Both the position numbers and the translations under genes were made by a program. Positions 16,870-25,300 of a DNA stretch of 64,000 bases are shown here, piece after piece. The DNA lies in contig CAVWSM010000023.1 in the NCBI GenBank assembly GCA_963757805.1, forward strand, positions 124,001-188,000. Direction: 5' to 3'. The notes beneath the pieces are model-generated. The model did not search any database. It was not told where the DNA came from and was given only the letters and a program-made list of their open reading frames with translations. How positions within the stretch are numbered: position 1 is the first letter of the stretch; each line of letters opens with the position of its first letter. Source of the DNA: CAVWSM01 sp963757805 (GTDB taxonomy: Bacteria > Actinomycetota > Actinomycetes > Jiangellales > Jiangellaceae).

Positions 16870-18029
16870 GAAATCACTCCCCGAGCCGACAGCATCGCGC
16901 CCAGGGGATCCCAGCCGGGGCCGGCGTCGGTGGAACCGCCGGTCATCACCAGGGCAGGCGTCACTGCTGCATGCCCATCGGGATTAGCCGTTACCACGTC
17001 GATCGAGGAGAGCCGGCGTCGACCGGATGGCGCGCGCTCGACGTGGACCACGACATCGAGCGCGACGGTCAGCTGGCTATGGACCGCGGCACGACTCAGC
17101 CCTGCCGCCGTGCCGAGCGCCTCCAGCCTCGCCGGCACGTCGGCCGGACTATTGGCGTGCAGCGTGCCGCAGCCGCCGTCGTGCCCGGTGTTGAGCGCGG
17201 CCAGCAGGTCCACGACCTCCCGCCCGCGGACCTCGCCGACAACGATGCGGTCGGGCCGCATCCGCAGCGACTGCCGGACCAAGGCGTCCAACCCAACCGC
17301 GCCCGCGCCCTCGACATTGGGCGGCCGCGCCACCAACCGCACAACATGTGGATGCCGAGGTGCCAGCTCGCCCGAGTCCTCGATGAGGACGATGCGTTCA
17401 GCGGGGTCGACAAGCGAGAGCAGCGAGGACAGCACGGTGGTCTTTCCGGAGCCCGTGCCACCCGTCACGAGGAACGCGAGCCGGGCCGCAACCACGAGTC
17501 GCAAGCATTCGGCCGCGCTCGGCGGTGCCCACCCTGACAGCACAAGATCGGCAAGCTCGAACGGGCGACTGGGCGGCAGCCGCAATGACACCAGTGGCCC
17601 GTCTGGCGCCACTGGCGGCAGCACGGCATGCAGCCGAGCGGTGTTGGGCAGTCGCGCGTCGACAAACGGGCTGGCGTCGTCGAGTCGTCGCCCCGCCGAC
17701 GCGGCGAGCCGTTGCGCCAACCGCCTGACACCCTCAGCGGAGTCGAAGGTTATGTGTGACAGGCGCAGGCCATCGCCGTCGTCGAACCAGACCTCACCAG
17801 GGCCGTTGATGACCACGTCGGTGACTCCTGGTTGGGCGAGCAACTCCTCCAACGGCCCCAGACCAAGCATGTCGGCGCGAAGCTCCTCGCTCACGTGGAG
17901 GAGCTCGTGGTCGCCGATGACAACACCCTCGGCACGCAGCGCCGCAGCCACTCGGGCCGGCGTGGGTCGCTCGCCGGATCTCGCGAGCGCGGCACGCACT
18001 CGGTCGACGAGGGCGGTGTCAGCGCTCAT
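16866..18029 (-). CDS. tadA: TadA/CpaF-type secretion ATPase
   Basis: 387-residue cytoplasmic hexameric ATPase that powers Tad pilus assembly. An N-terminal domain (about residues 1-150) includes GVTDVVINGPGEVWFD. Then come Walker A GGTGSGKTT (Lys196), the Asp box IVLIEDSGELAP, Walker B-like MRPDRIVVGEVRGREV, and the His box LNTGHDGGCGTLHANS. These are the diagnostic motifs of the PilT/VirB11 superfamily CpaF branch. It overlaps the upstream ssd gene and tadB by 4 bp each. Corresponds to Rv3659c. Confidence 0.93.
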   Translation of the reverse strand: MSADTALVDRVRAALARSGERPTPARVAAALRAEGVVIGDHELLHVSEELRADMLGLGPLEELLAQPGVTDVVINGPGEVWFDDGDGLRLSHITFDSAEGVRRLAQRLAASAGRRLDDASPFVDARLPNTARLHAVLPPVAPDGPLVSLRLPPSRPFELADLVLSGWAPPSAAECLRLVVAARLAFLVTGGTGSGKTTVLSSLLSLVDPAERIVLIEDSGELAPRHPHVVRLVARPPNVEGAGAVGLDALVRQSLRMRPDRIVVGEVRGREVVDLLAALNTGHDGGCGTLHANSPADVPARLEALGTAAGLSRAAVHSQLTVALDVVVHVERAPSGRRRLSSIDVVTANPDGHAAVTPALVMTGGSTDAGPGWDPLGAMLSARGVIS

Positions 18030-19132
18030 GCCGCAGCCGGTGCGGGCACGAGCTCATCAAGCAGCCGGTCGCTGAGGCGCCCCAGCCGGCTATGTGACAT
18101 GCGCCCCGGTGGGACACCCGCGTCGAGGTCACGAACAAGGCCGGGCAGGTGCGGCATCTCACCGGCGCACGGCAGCCCCAGCCCAGATGCGACCGCGTTG
18201 ACCCCGAGGCCTGATCGGCCCTGTGTGCGAACGACAACTCGCACGTCTGAGGCCCCTCGCGCGACAGCTTCGGCCACAACTGCGGCGGCAGCCACCGCAC
18301 GGAGCTCGGCGCGAACCACCACGAGGACCACATCACAGCTGCACAGGGCGGCCGTCGATGACTCGTCGAGGTGACGTGGAAGATCGACGACGACCAGGCC
18401 AAAGCCTCGGCGGCCGCCGTCGATAACGGCGCGGACGGAGTCGGCCGACGGGCGCGCCGCGGCGTCGCCGCGCACGTGCGACAAGATCCAGAGCCCGTCG
18501 AGCGCAGGCAGCGACTCACGCAGCCGCGTGCCCTGCAGTCGGCCCCGAACGGCAGCGAGGTCGGGCCAACGCAGACCTGGCTCCGCCTCCGCCCCCACCA
18601 CAAGATCGAGCCCACCACCGAGCGGGTCAGCGTCGACCAGCAACGGGGCGAGCCCACGCCGTGCGGCGCCGCAGGCCAAGGTGGCGGCCAGCACAGACGC
18701 CCCGGCTCCACCCTGTCCGCCGATGACCCCGACGGCACGCGCAGCCGTGCGCGGCTCGGCGGCCTCGGCGAGGCGGTCGAGCAGGACTGACTCGGCGTCG
18801 GGCAGGAGCAGTGCCCGCTCCGCGCCAATGGCGACGGCATGCTGCCAGACCGCGTCATCCGGCTCCGGCCCGCCCACGATCAGAACACCCGAACGACGCG
18901 GCAACCCGGCCGCGGCCAAAGGGCCGAGCATGTCGTGCGCCACGACCACGAGGGGCGCCCTGGCCCAGCAGCGCCGCGCGGCCACCGCCTCGTGCGCGAC
19001 GTCAAGCGAGACCCCTGCGGCCGCGGCTAGGCGAAGAACCGCATCGAGCAGATCATCGTCCTCAGTGACGAGCAAAGCACGCGCCGGCCCCACGGGATCG
19101 GCCGGGCGCGGCGGGTCAAGCCTTCGACGCAT
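18026..19132 (-). CDS. CpaE/Ssd-like septum-site or pilus-positioning ATPase-fold protein
   Basis: A receiver-like N-terminal region (about residues 15-110) is followed by a MinD/ParA-fold domain starting GVIGGQGGAGASVLAATLA. This is a deviant Walker A lacking the signature lysine, as in mycobacterial Ssd (Rv3660c), so ATPase activity may be weak. Later elements are LLVDADPLGGGLDLVVG and the Walker B-like FGLVVVDLPRHLD. The family couples Tad pili to cell poles or septa. ATG 19132 is chosen, with GGAGGGG upstream at a long spacing; starts at 19144 or 19168 are possible. First gene of the Tad operon. Confidence 0.8.
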   Translation of the reverse strand: MRRRLDPPRPADPVGPARALLVTEDDDLLDAVLRLAAAAGVSLDVAHEAVAARRCWARAPLVVVAHDMLGPLAAAGLPRRSGVLIVGGPEPDDAVWQHAVAIGAERALLLPDAESVLLDRLAEAAEPRTAARAVGVIGGQGGAGASVLAATLACGAARRGLAPLLVDADPLGGGLDLVVGAEAEPGLRWPDLAAVRGRLQGTRLRESLPALDGLWILSHVRGDAAARPSADSVRAVIDGGRRGFGLVVVDLPRHLDESSTAALCSCDVVLVVVRAELRAVAAAAVVAEAVARGASDVRVVVRTQGRSGLGVNAVASGLGLPCAGEMPHLPGLVRDLDAGVPPGRMSHSRLGRLSDRLLDELVPAPAAA

Positions 19133-19284
19133 CTGTGAGAACACCCCTCCGGACCGGCAGACACCCAACTGCTCAGAGGGTCACTCGGGAGCTCCGCCGC
19201 TGACCACGGCTCGCCGCTGATCTGTGGAGCGCGGAACCGCTTCCAGAGCGCATGTGGACAGACCAACCGCCCATCGGCCAGACA

Positions 19285-19385
19285 GCAAGACGGCCCCCGC
19301 CGGGGGGTGGCGGGGGCCGTGGAGCCCGGCCTAGGGGGGGTGGCCGAACTCAAGCGGCAGGGGGGGTGCCGCTATCTCAAGCATG
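19285..19385 (-). ncRNA. 6C RNA (actinobacterial C-rich-loop small RNA)
   Basis: On the minus strand two hairpins each present a run of seven C in the loop: AGCGGCA/TGCCGCT around CCCCCCC (19353-19373), then CGGCC/GGCCG around a loop with CCCCCCC (19327-19346). A strong terminator follows: GGC...GCC arms of 12 bp, 19290-19301 with 19309-19320, 7-nt loop, then CTTGCTGTCT. Two C-loop hairpins plus terminator define the 6C RNA. The location between ssd and a HAD gene is the same as that of mycobacterial B11/6C RNA (between Rv3660c and Rv3661). The 5' end is approximate. Confidence 0.88.
19290..19320 (-). terminator. Terminator of the 6C RNA
   Basis: ACGGCCCCCGCC (19290-19301) and GGCGGGGGCCGT (19309-19320) are perfect 12-bp arms with a 7-nt loop. 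It lies between two divergent protein genes, so it cannot serve either of them; it makes sense only as the end of the small RNA read leftward. Confidence 0.85.
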
Positions 19386-19469
19386 CCCCACATCACCAGA
19401 AAGAAAACAACCAGGTGCGGAAAATTTGCCCGGTTGTCGTGGATTCGCGCCGGTACCAGTCACGGGTCC

Positions 19470-19475
19470 TATGCT
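19470..19475 (+). promoter_or_regulatory. -10 box for the HAD hydrolase, leaderless
   Basis: TATGCT ends 7 nt before GTG 19483 with no ribosome binding site between, so the transcript likely begins at or next to the start codon. Confidence 0.6.
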
Positions 19476-19482
19476 CGGCTGC

Positions 19483-20316
19483 GTGGATTCCGCCGCCACG
19501 GCAACGTTGCCGAACCGTACCGCCGCGTTTTTCGATCTCGACAAGACGATCATCGCCAAGTCGAGCACCCTGGCCTTCTCGCGCTCGTTCTACCAGGGCG
19601 GTCTGATCAACAGGCGTGCCGTCTTGCGCAGCGCGTACGCGCAGTTCGTCTATCTGGTCGGTGGCGCCGACCACGACCAGATGGAACGGATGCGCGAGTA
19701 CCTCTCCGGTCTCGTCACGGGGTGGGATGTCCAGTCCGTCAAGGATATCGTCGCGGAGACGCTGCACACCATCGTCGACCCCATCGTCTATGACGAGGCG
19801 GTGACGCTCATCGAGGAGCATCACCTGGCGGGGCGCGATGTCGTCATCGTCAGCTCCTCAGGTGCCGAAGTGGTGGAGCCGATCGCCGAGATGCTGGGCG
19901 CTGATCGGGCCATCGCAACTCGCATGGTCATCAACGATGAGGGCCGCTACGACGGCGAGATCGAGTTCTACGCGTACGGGGACCACAAGGCGAAGGCGAT
20001 CCACGAGCTGGCCGAGCAGGAGGGGTATGACCTCCGCCGGTGCTACGCCTACTCGGACTCGGCGACTGACCTGCCGATGCTGGAGGCGGTCGGTCACCCC
20101 TACGCCGTCAACCCCGACCGAGCATTGCGCCGCACGGCCGCCGAGCGAGGATGGCCGGTGCTGATGTTCTCCAAGCCGGTCGCGCTCCGGCAACGGGCAT
20201 CGCTGCGCGGTGCCCCGAAGCCGGCCATAGCCGCCGCCGCTCTGGGCGCGGGTGCGGCAGCGGCCGGCATCGTCTGGTACGCCGCCAAGCGCCGCGGCGG
20301 CCGCGGGGAGTCCTGA
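19483..20316 (+). CDS. HAD-IB family phosphatase (SerB/Rv3661-like)
   Basis: 277 residues. HAD motif I is AAFFDLDKTIIAKSS (nucleophile DLD), motif II is VIVSSSGAEVVEPIA, a conserved lysine lies in GDHKAKAIHELA, and motif III is AYSDSATDLPMLEAVG followed by AVNPDRALRRTAAERGWPV. This is the HAD-IB subfamily related to phosphoserine phosphatase; substrate unknown. The C-terminus adds a single hydrophobic helix (AIAAAALGAGAAAAGIVWYAAK), suggesting membrane attachment. GTG 19483 is preferred over ATG 19471 because the -10 box overlaps the ATG. It corresponds to Rv3661, beside the 6C RNA. Confidence 0.85.
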   Translation: MDSAATATLPNRTAAFFDLDKTIIAKSSTLAFSRSFYQGGLINRRAVLRSAYAQFVYLVGGADHDQMERMREYLSGLVTGWDVQSVKDIVAETLHTIVDPIVYDEAVTLIEEHHLAGRDVVIVSSSGAEVVEPIAEMLGADRAIATRMVINDEGRYDGEIEFYAYGDHKAKAIHELAEQEGYDLRRCYAYSDSATDLPMLEAVGHPYAVNPDRALRRTAAERGWPVLMFSKPVALRQRASLRGAPKPAIAAAALGAGAAAAGIVWYAAKRRGGRGES

Positions 20317-20368
20317 CCAGCGCGCCAAGCCGTACCCACGCGGCGCCGCGTCGGGATACCGTCTGATC

Positions 20369-21343
20369 GTGCCCGGCGAGGAGATCCTGGAGCTCGGCCG
20401 CAGCAAGCAGCGCCCGGCGCCGCCGCCGCCGCGGGCGCCCAGCGTCGCCGCAGAGCCGATCCACCTCGACATCCAGGGCCAGGACGAGGAGGAACCTCCA
20501 CCACCGCCACGACGGGTCAAGCTCACTGTTGGCGCCATCGTCGGTGTCGTCAGCGGCTTGCTCGCCGGGGCGGCCGGATGGAACGCGATCGACGACTGGC
20601 GGACCGAGACAGCATCACGGGGAGCGACCGACCTTGTCGCCTTCCTGAGGGATGCGGGTCCTGTGCAGGACTTGGACGCAGTCTCGGCAACCTTCACGAT
20701 CTTCAACTCTGGCGAGCACCCGGTCACTGTCGAAGCCATCAGCGTGACCGGGTGGGAGCCTCGCAATCCCGACCGAGACATGTCGCGAGAAATCGACCCG
20801 GGTGAGAGCGCCTTGGTCCAGACAACTTTCTCCATGGACTGCGAGGCGCCGCGGCCTCAGGCGACCGCGACGCATGCGCTGATCGACGTGCGGACGGCCG
20901 ATGGGCAACGTCGCTCGGTCGACCTTCCGTTCGCGCAATGGGAGAACCTCGCTGGCGCTCGCGACTGGATCTGCTCACCCTCGATGGGCTACGGGGGCGT
21001 CTGGGCAGATCTGAGCAGCCCGGAGTGGGGCGAGGGTTCGGTGACCCTCGACATGCACTTGCAATCGGACCGAGAGGTCACAGTCGTGGGCGTGGAATCG
21101 ATCAACCCTGCGTTCTCCGTCGAGACCACCGAGCTGCCTAGACCAGTCGATGGCCCTTCCAGTGGCTCTATCGCGAGTGTCTGGAGAGTTGTCGACTGTG
21201 TCGCCGCGCGGGACTTCGAGTTGTCCGGCTTGCTCCTTCGGCTGACCCTCGACGATGGCAGGTCCCAGGAGATCGATGTGAGCTATGGACCGGGGTTCGG
21301 CTCCCTGATCCGCCTCACCGAACGCAGCTGCCCGGCGTCGTAA
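20369..21343 (+). CDS. Hypothetical single-pass membrane protein with extracytoplasmic domain
   Basis: I do not recognise the family. The 324-residue protein has a proline/glutamate-rich cytoplasmic N-terminus (EEEPPPPPRR), one membrane helix at about residues 54-76 (VGAIVGVVSGLLAGAAGW), and an extracytoplasmic part of about 245 residues. The latter seems to be two beta-rich repeats: TFTIFNSGEHPVTVEAISVTGWEP and VTLDMHLQSDREVTVVGVES both look like immunoglobulin-like sandwich starts. Cysteines at the ends of both halves (SMDCEAP, DWICSP, VVDCVA, RSCPAS) could form disulfides. GTG 20369 follows TACCGT (20357-20362) by 6 nt: leaderless. Confidence 0.55.
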   Translation: MPGEEILELGRSKQRPAPPPPRAPSVAAEPIHLDIQGQDEEEPPPPPRRVKLTVGAIVGVVSGLLAGAAGWNAIDDWRTETASRGATDLVAFLRDAGPVQDLDAVSATFTIFNSGEHPVTVEAISVTGWEPRNPDRDMSREIDPGESALVQTTFSMDCEAPRPQATATHALIDVRTADGQRRSVDLPFAQWENLAGARDWICSPSMGYGGVWADLSSPEWGEGSVTLDMHLQSDREVTVVGVESINPAFSVETTELPRPVDGPSSGSIASVWRVVDCVAARDFELSGLLLRLTLDDGRSQEIDVSYGPGFGSLIRLTERSCPAS

Positions 21344-21480
21344 CCCGCTCGTAACCAATCGTAAAGATCATGGCCAGCCCCTTCCGACACGCCGACGCCA
21401 TGCTTTAGAAAGCAGGTACGGCCCATAGGACCGCGCACGACAGTCGGGAACCCACGCGGCGACCAGCCCATGTACGGGCA

Positions 21481-21568
21481 GTCGTTCCGGGTCAGCCGGG
21501 GCGACAGACAGGTGCACGCTTTGGTAACCCGAGCTGGCGTGCCAGCGGCGCCCCGCAAGGGGCGCCGC
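21481..21568 (+). other. Structured intergenic RNA candidate ending in a GNRA-capped hairpin
   Basis: Three tandem structures lie in the 249-bp gap before the methyltransferase. GTCGTTCCGG (21481-21490) pairs with CCGGGGCGAC (21496-21505) over 10 bp including two G-U pairs. GCACGC (21514-21519) pairs with GCGTGC (21537-21542), competing with GCTG/CAGC at 21533-21546. Finally GCGGCGCCCC (21545-21554) and GGGGCGCCGC (21559-21568) form a perfect 10-bp stem closed by a GCAA tetraloop. The last could terminate a small RNA or act as an attenuator. No known RNA family recognised. Confidence 0.5.
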
Positions 21569-21592
21569 ACCTTTGTGCCAGAGTGAACAACC

Positions 21593-22342
21593 GTGGACGA
21601 GCTGGCGAAGCGGCAGCGGGCGGCCGCATTCGACGCCGCCGACGTGGCCGCGGCCTACGCAGCGCGACCCGACTACCCCGTCCACGCCCTGTCGTGGCTC
21701 GTCGGCCATCCGCCACGACGCGTGCTCGACCTGGGTGCCGGCACCGGCAAGCTCACCGCGCAGCTGGTGGCTGCCGGCTACGACGTCGTTGCCGTCGACC
21801 CGGCGGCAGAGATGCTGGCGCAGCTCCGGCTGTTGCTGCCAGATGTCGCGAGTCGTGTCGGTACGGCCGAAGCCATCCCACTTCCTGATGCGAGCGTCGA
21901 CGCGGTCGTCGTCGCGCAGGCCTTCCACTGGTTCGACCCCAACACAGCCCTGCCGGAAATGGCGCGCGTGTTGCGACTGCGGGGCACGCTCGGCCTCGTG
22001 TGGAACATCCGCGATGACCGTGATCCGTGGGTCGCCGAGCTCAACACGCTCATCTCCGAGCGAGCGCAGCTCGACCGTGAGTCGACCGAGTCTGCGCATG
22101 CCCTCGACGGGTTCCCGGGGCTCGAGGACTTCGAGCACCGGACGTACGAGCACGCGCAGCCGATCGACCGGCCGCTGCTGATCGATCTGATCCGCAGCCG
22201 TTCGTACGCCGCCGTCATGCCGGCCGAGCAGCGCACCCGCCTGCTCAACGAGATCGGCTCACTGTTCGATCGGCACGCCCTCGGTGGCCGCCTCGTGCTG
22301 CCGTACGTCACCCACTGCTACCGCGCCCACAAGGTCGGGTAA
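21593..22342 (+). CDS. Class I SAM-dependent methyltransferase (type 11)
   Basis: 249 residues. Motif I RVLDLGAGTGKLTAQL, motif II VVAVDPAAEMLAQL, the post-motif GTAEAIPLPDASVDAVVVAQAFHWFD (split here as the AEAIPLPD and AQAFHWF signatures) and PEMARVLRLRGTLGLVWN define the small-molecule methyltransferase family Methyltransf_11. The AQAFHWF variant is common in a broad group of uncharacterised actinobacterial and fungal enzymes. Substrate unknown. GTG start with weak upstream ribosome site. It stands alone, after the structured intergenic region. Confidence 0.8.
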   Translation: MDELAKRQRAAAFDAADVAAAYAARPDYPVHALSWLVGHPPRRVLDLGAGTGKLTAQLVAAGYDVVAVDPAAEMLAQLRLLLPDVASRVGTAEAIPLPDASVDAVVVAQAFHWFDPNTALPEMARVLRLRGTLGLVWNIRDDRDPWVAELNTLISERAQLDRESTESAHALDGFPGLEDFEHRTYEHAQPIDRPLLIDLIRSRSYAAVMPAEQRTRLLNEIGSLFDRHALGGRLVLPYVTHCYRAHKVG

Positions 22343-22372
22343 CCCTGCGGGCGCGGCAGCCAACTGCGTTGG

Positions 22373-25300
22373 TCAGCTCGCCTGGTGCTCCACCTTCACG
22401 TCGTCGACGAACCCACGGAACGACCCCGTGAGATCGCCGGAGTCGAAGGAGAACACGATCCGATCGATCTGCTTGTCTGCGGCGACGGCGCCGACGTTGA
22501 CGATGACGCTGTTCCAGGCGTCGAACGTCAGGACGCCGCCCTGCGAACGCGGATGGATCGAGTTGCCGTGCTGATCCACTGCCGCCGAATCACGGAGGTA
22601 GGTGCCGTCTGTGAACAGCACGTCCACGGCAACGTGCCGGCTCGCCGGCGTGACCTGCCCGGCGCCCGAGCTCTGCGGCCAGACCGAGTACGACAAGGTC
22701 GTCGACGGCTTGACCCAGATGCCGGCGCCGTCGAACAGGGCGCTGGACGCATGGGCGTCGGCGGCCTCGGCCCGCCCGGAGAACAGCAGCGCCGGTGAGC
22801 CGCCCGCCTCGGATGCCGTGCCACGTGCGGTCTCCATTCCACCAATACCGCAGCAGAACTCGGCGACGTTGACCGACTCGAGACGTGCGTTGCCGAACGG
22901 CTGGAGCTGGCCGTCGTCGAACGTCGTCTGCAGGTCGACTCCGGCGCCGTACTGCATCTCCTCGGGCGTCCACGCCTTCACCGTCACCTGGAGCGTCTCG
23001 GTACGTGTGGCGGTGCCCTTGGTGGCCGTGCCAGTCATGGTTGCCGTCGCGTCCGGCTCGCCGAGCGCGGGTCGCCGGACCAGGTTGCCGGCGTCGGTAA
23101 TGAGCGCCGGATCCGAGCTAGTCCACGTCGTCTGCACACCGTGCGGCGAGCCGTCCGGGATCGGCAGGTTCTGGGTCACGGCTGTGAGGTCGCCAAGGTT
23201 GAGGCTGTCGAAGTACGCCGCCACCGACTCCTCGTCGGTCAGCGGTGCTGCCGGAGGAGCGAGCAGCTCGATCTCGGCAAGCGCCCCACCGCCACCGGTG
23301 ATCTCGACCCGGTAGTGGGCGTACGACCCGGGATCGTCGATCGTGAACGCCCGCGTCTGCTGGCGCCACGCGAACGACTGGCCAGAGCGCTCGTCGAGCA
23401 CCTTCCACCTCTGACCGTCGCGGGAGCCCTTGAGCACCCACCCCGTCGGGTCGGCGCCCTCGGCCGCGCTCGAGGTGAGGGTGTACTGCCCGGCCTTCGC
23501 GGAGCGGCCCGCTGCAAAGCTGAACTGCACCCACGGCGCGGATCCGGTCACCGCCGTCTCCGTCGCCGATGAGTTGTCGAACAGCAGGGCGGCGTTGCCA
23601 CCGCTCGCCGTCGCCACACCTAATCCAAGCCCGGTGGCGTCTCCGACCGGCTGCGCGACATCCTTGCCATCGGTCAGGGAGACGGGCAGCGCGTCCTTCT
23701 TGGTGCCCCACTTGGTGGGCGTCGGGGACATCTCGAAGTTGAGCACCGCGCCGTTGGCGAGCTGGTGGTGCGAGATGTAGGCCTCGTCGTGCTTCTTGCC
23801 GTTGACTCGCAACGACTTGACGTACACGTTCTTTGCGCTGTTGTTCGGCGCGTTGACGACGATCTTCTTGCCGTTGTCGAGCTGAACCGTCGCCTTGGTG
23901 AACAGCGGGGAGCCGATCACGTAGTACTCGCTGCCCATCTGCAGCGGGTAGAGACCCAGCGAGTTGAGGAGGTACCACGCCGAGGTCTCGCCGTTGTCCT
24001 CGTCGCCGGCGTAGCCCTGGCCAATCTCGCTGCCGACGTACATCCGCGACAGCACCTCGCGGACCTTCTCCTGTGTCTTCCAAGGCTGACCGGCGTAGGT
24101 GTACATGAACGGGATGTGGTGGCTCACCTGGTTGCTGAAGCCCCACTGCCCCATCCGTACGTCGCGCGCTTCGACCATCTCGTGGATGATGCCGCCGTAC
24201 GAGCCGGGGAAGGTGGCCGTCTCCGGTGTGGCGAAGAAGGTGTCGAGCTTCTCGGCCAGCGCGTCGCGACCGCCGTACAGGTTTGCCAGACCCTGGCCAT
24301 CGAACGGCACGTGGAACGCGAAGTTCCAACCGTCTGTCTCGGTGTAGTCGTGGTCGTGGCCCCAGACGCGCGGGTCGTACTCATCCGGTGTCGACTTCCA
24401 GGTGCCGTCAGCGGCACGTCCCTGGAAGAACCCAATCGCGGGGTCGAACATGTTGACGTAGCTGAGCGCGCGGTTACGGAAGTAGTCCGCCTCCTCGCTA
24501 TAGCGCTCGCGCTCCACCCTCGGCAGCGACCTATCGTCCGACAGCGATTTCGCCATGTTGGCGATGCCGAAGTCGTTGATGTAACCCTCCAGCGCCCACG
24601 ACACTCCCTCGGACACCGTCGACGGGGTCCAGCCTAGGAAGATCGAGTTCTCCAAACCTTTGCGGCCGACGTTGGAATTGACCGCCGACCCCGGCGGCCG
24701 AACGGTCGCGTTCTTCACCGCCGCGTCGTAGGCCGCCTTGACGTCGAAGTTGCGGATGCCCTTCATGTAGGCGTCGGCGAAGGCCACATCGGAGCTGGTC
24801 CCGGTCATGAGGTTGGCGTAACCGGGTGACGACCACCGCGAGATCCAGCCCCCGTCCTTGTATTGCTGGACGAAACCGTCCACCAGCTCACCGGCCATGG
24901 TCGGACTGAGCAACGAATAGCCCGCCCAGGTGGTGCGGTAGGTGTCCCAGAACCCGTTGTTGACATAGACCTTGCCGTCGACGACTGGTGCGCCCGTCTG
25001 CGTGGGGCCGCTCGGAGGCGTGTCGGTCGACGACTGCACCGTGTGCCTCCACACGGGGGCCGCGTTGGTGCCGGTGTTCTCGTGCCCGGAGTTCGGGTAG
25101 AGGAACAGCCGGTAGAGGTTGGAGTAGATGGTCGTCAGCTGGTCGTGGCTGGCGCCCTCGAGCTTGATGACATCGAGCTTGTCGTCCCAGAGGCGCTGCG
25201 CCCGATCGCGTACGGCCTCAAAGTTGTCTCCCGCTGCAATCTCGAGCTCGAGGTTCCTCTTGGCCTGGTCGATGCTGATCAGCGAGGTCGCGACGCGCAT

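Noticed and set aside
21430..21540. Resemblance of GGGAACCCACG to c-di-AMP (ydaO) riboswitch core
   Set aside because: The other conserved blocks of that riboswitch are missing or out of order, and the downstream gene is not a cell-wall hydrolase or transporter.
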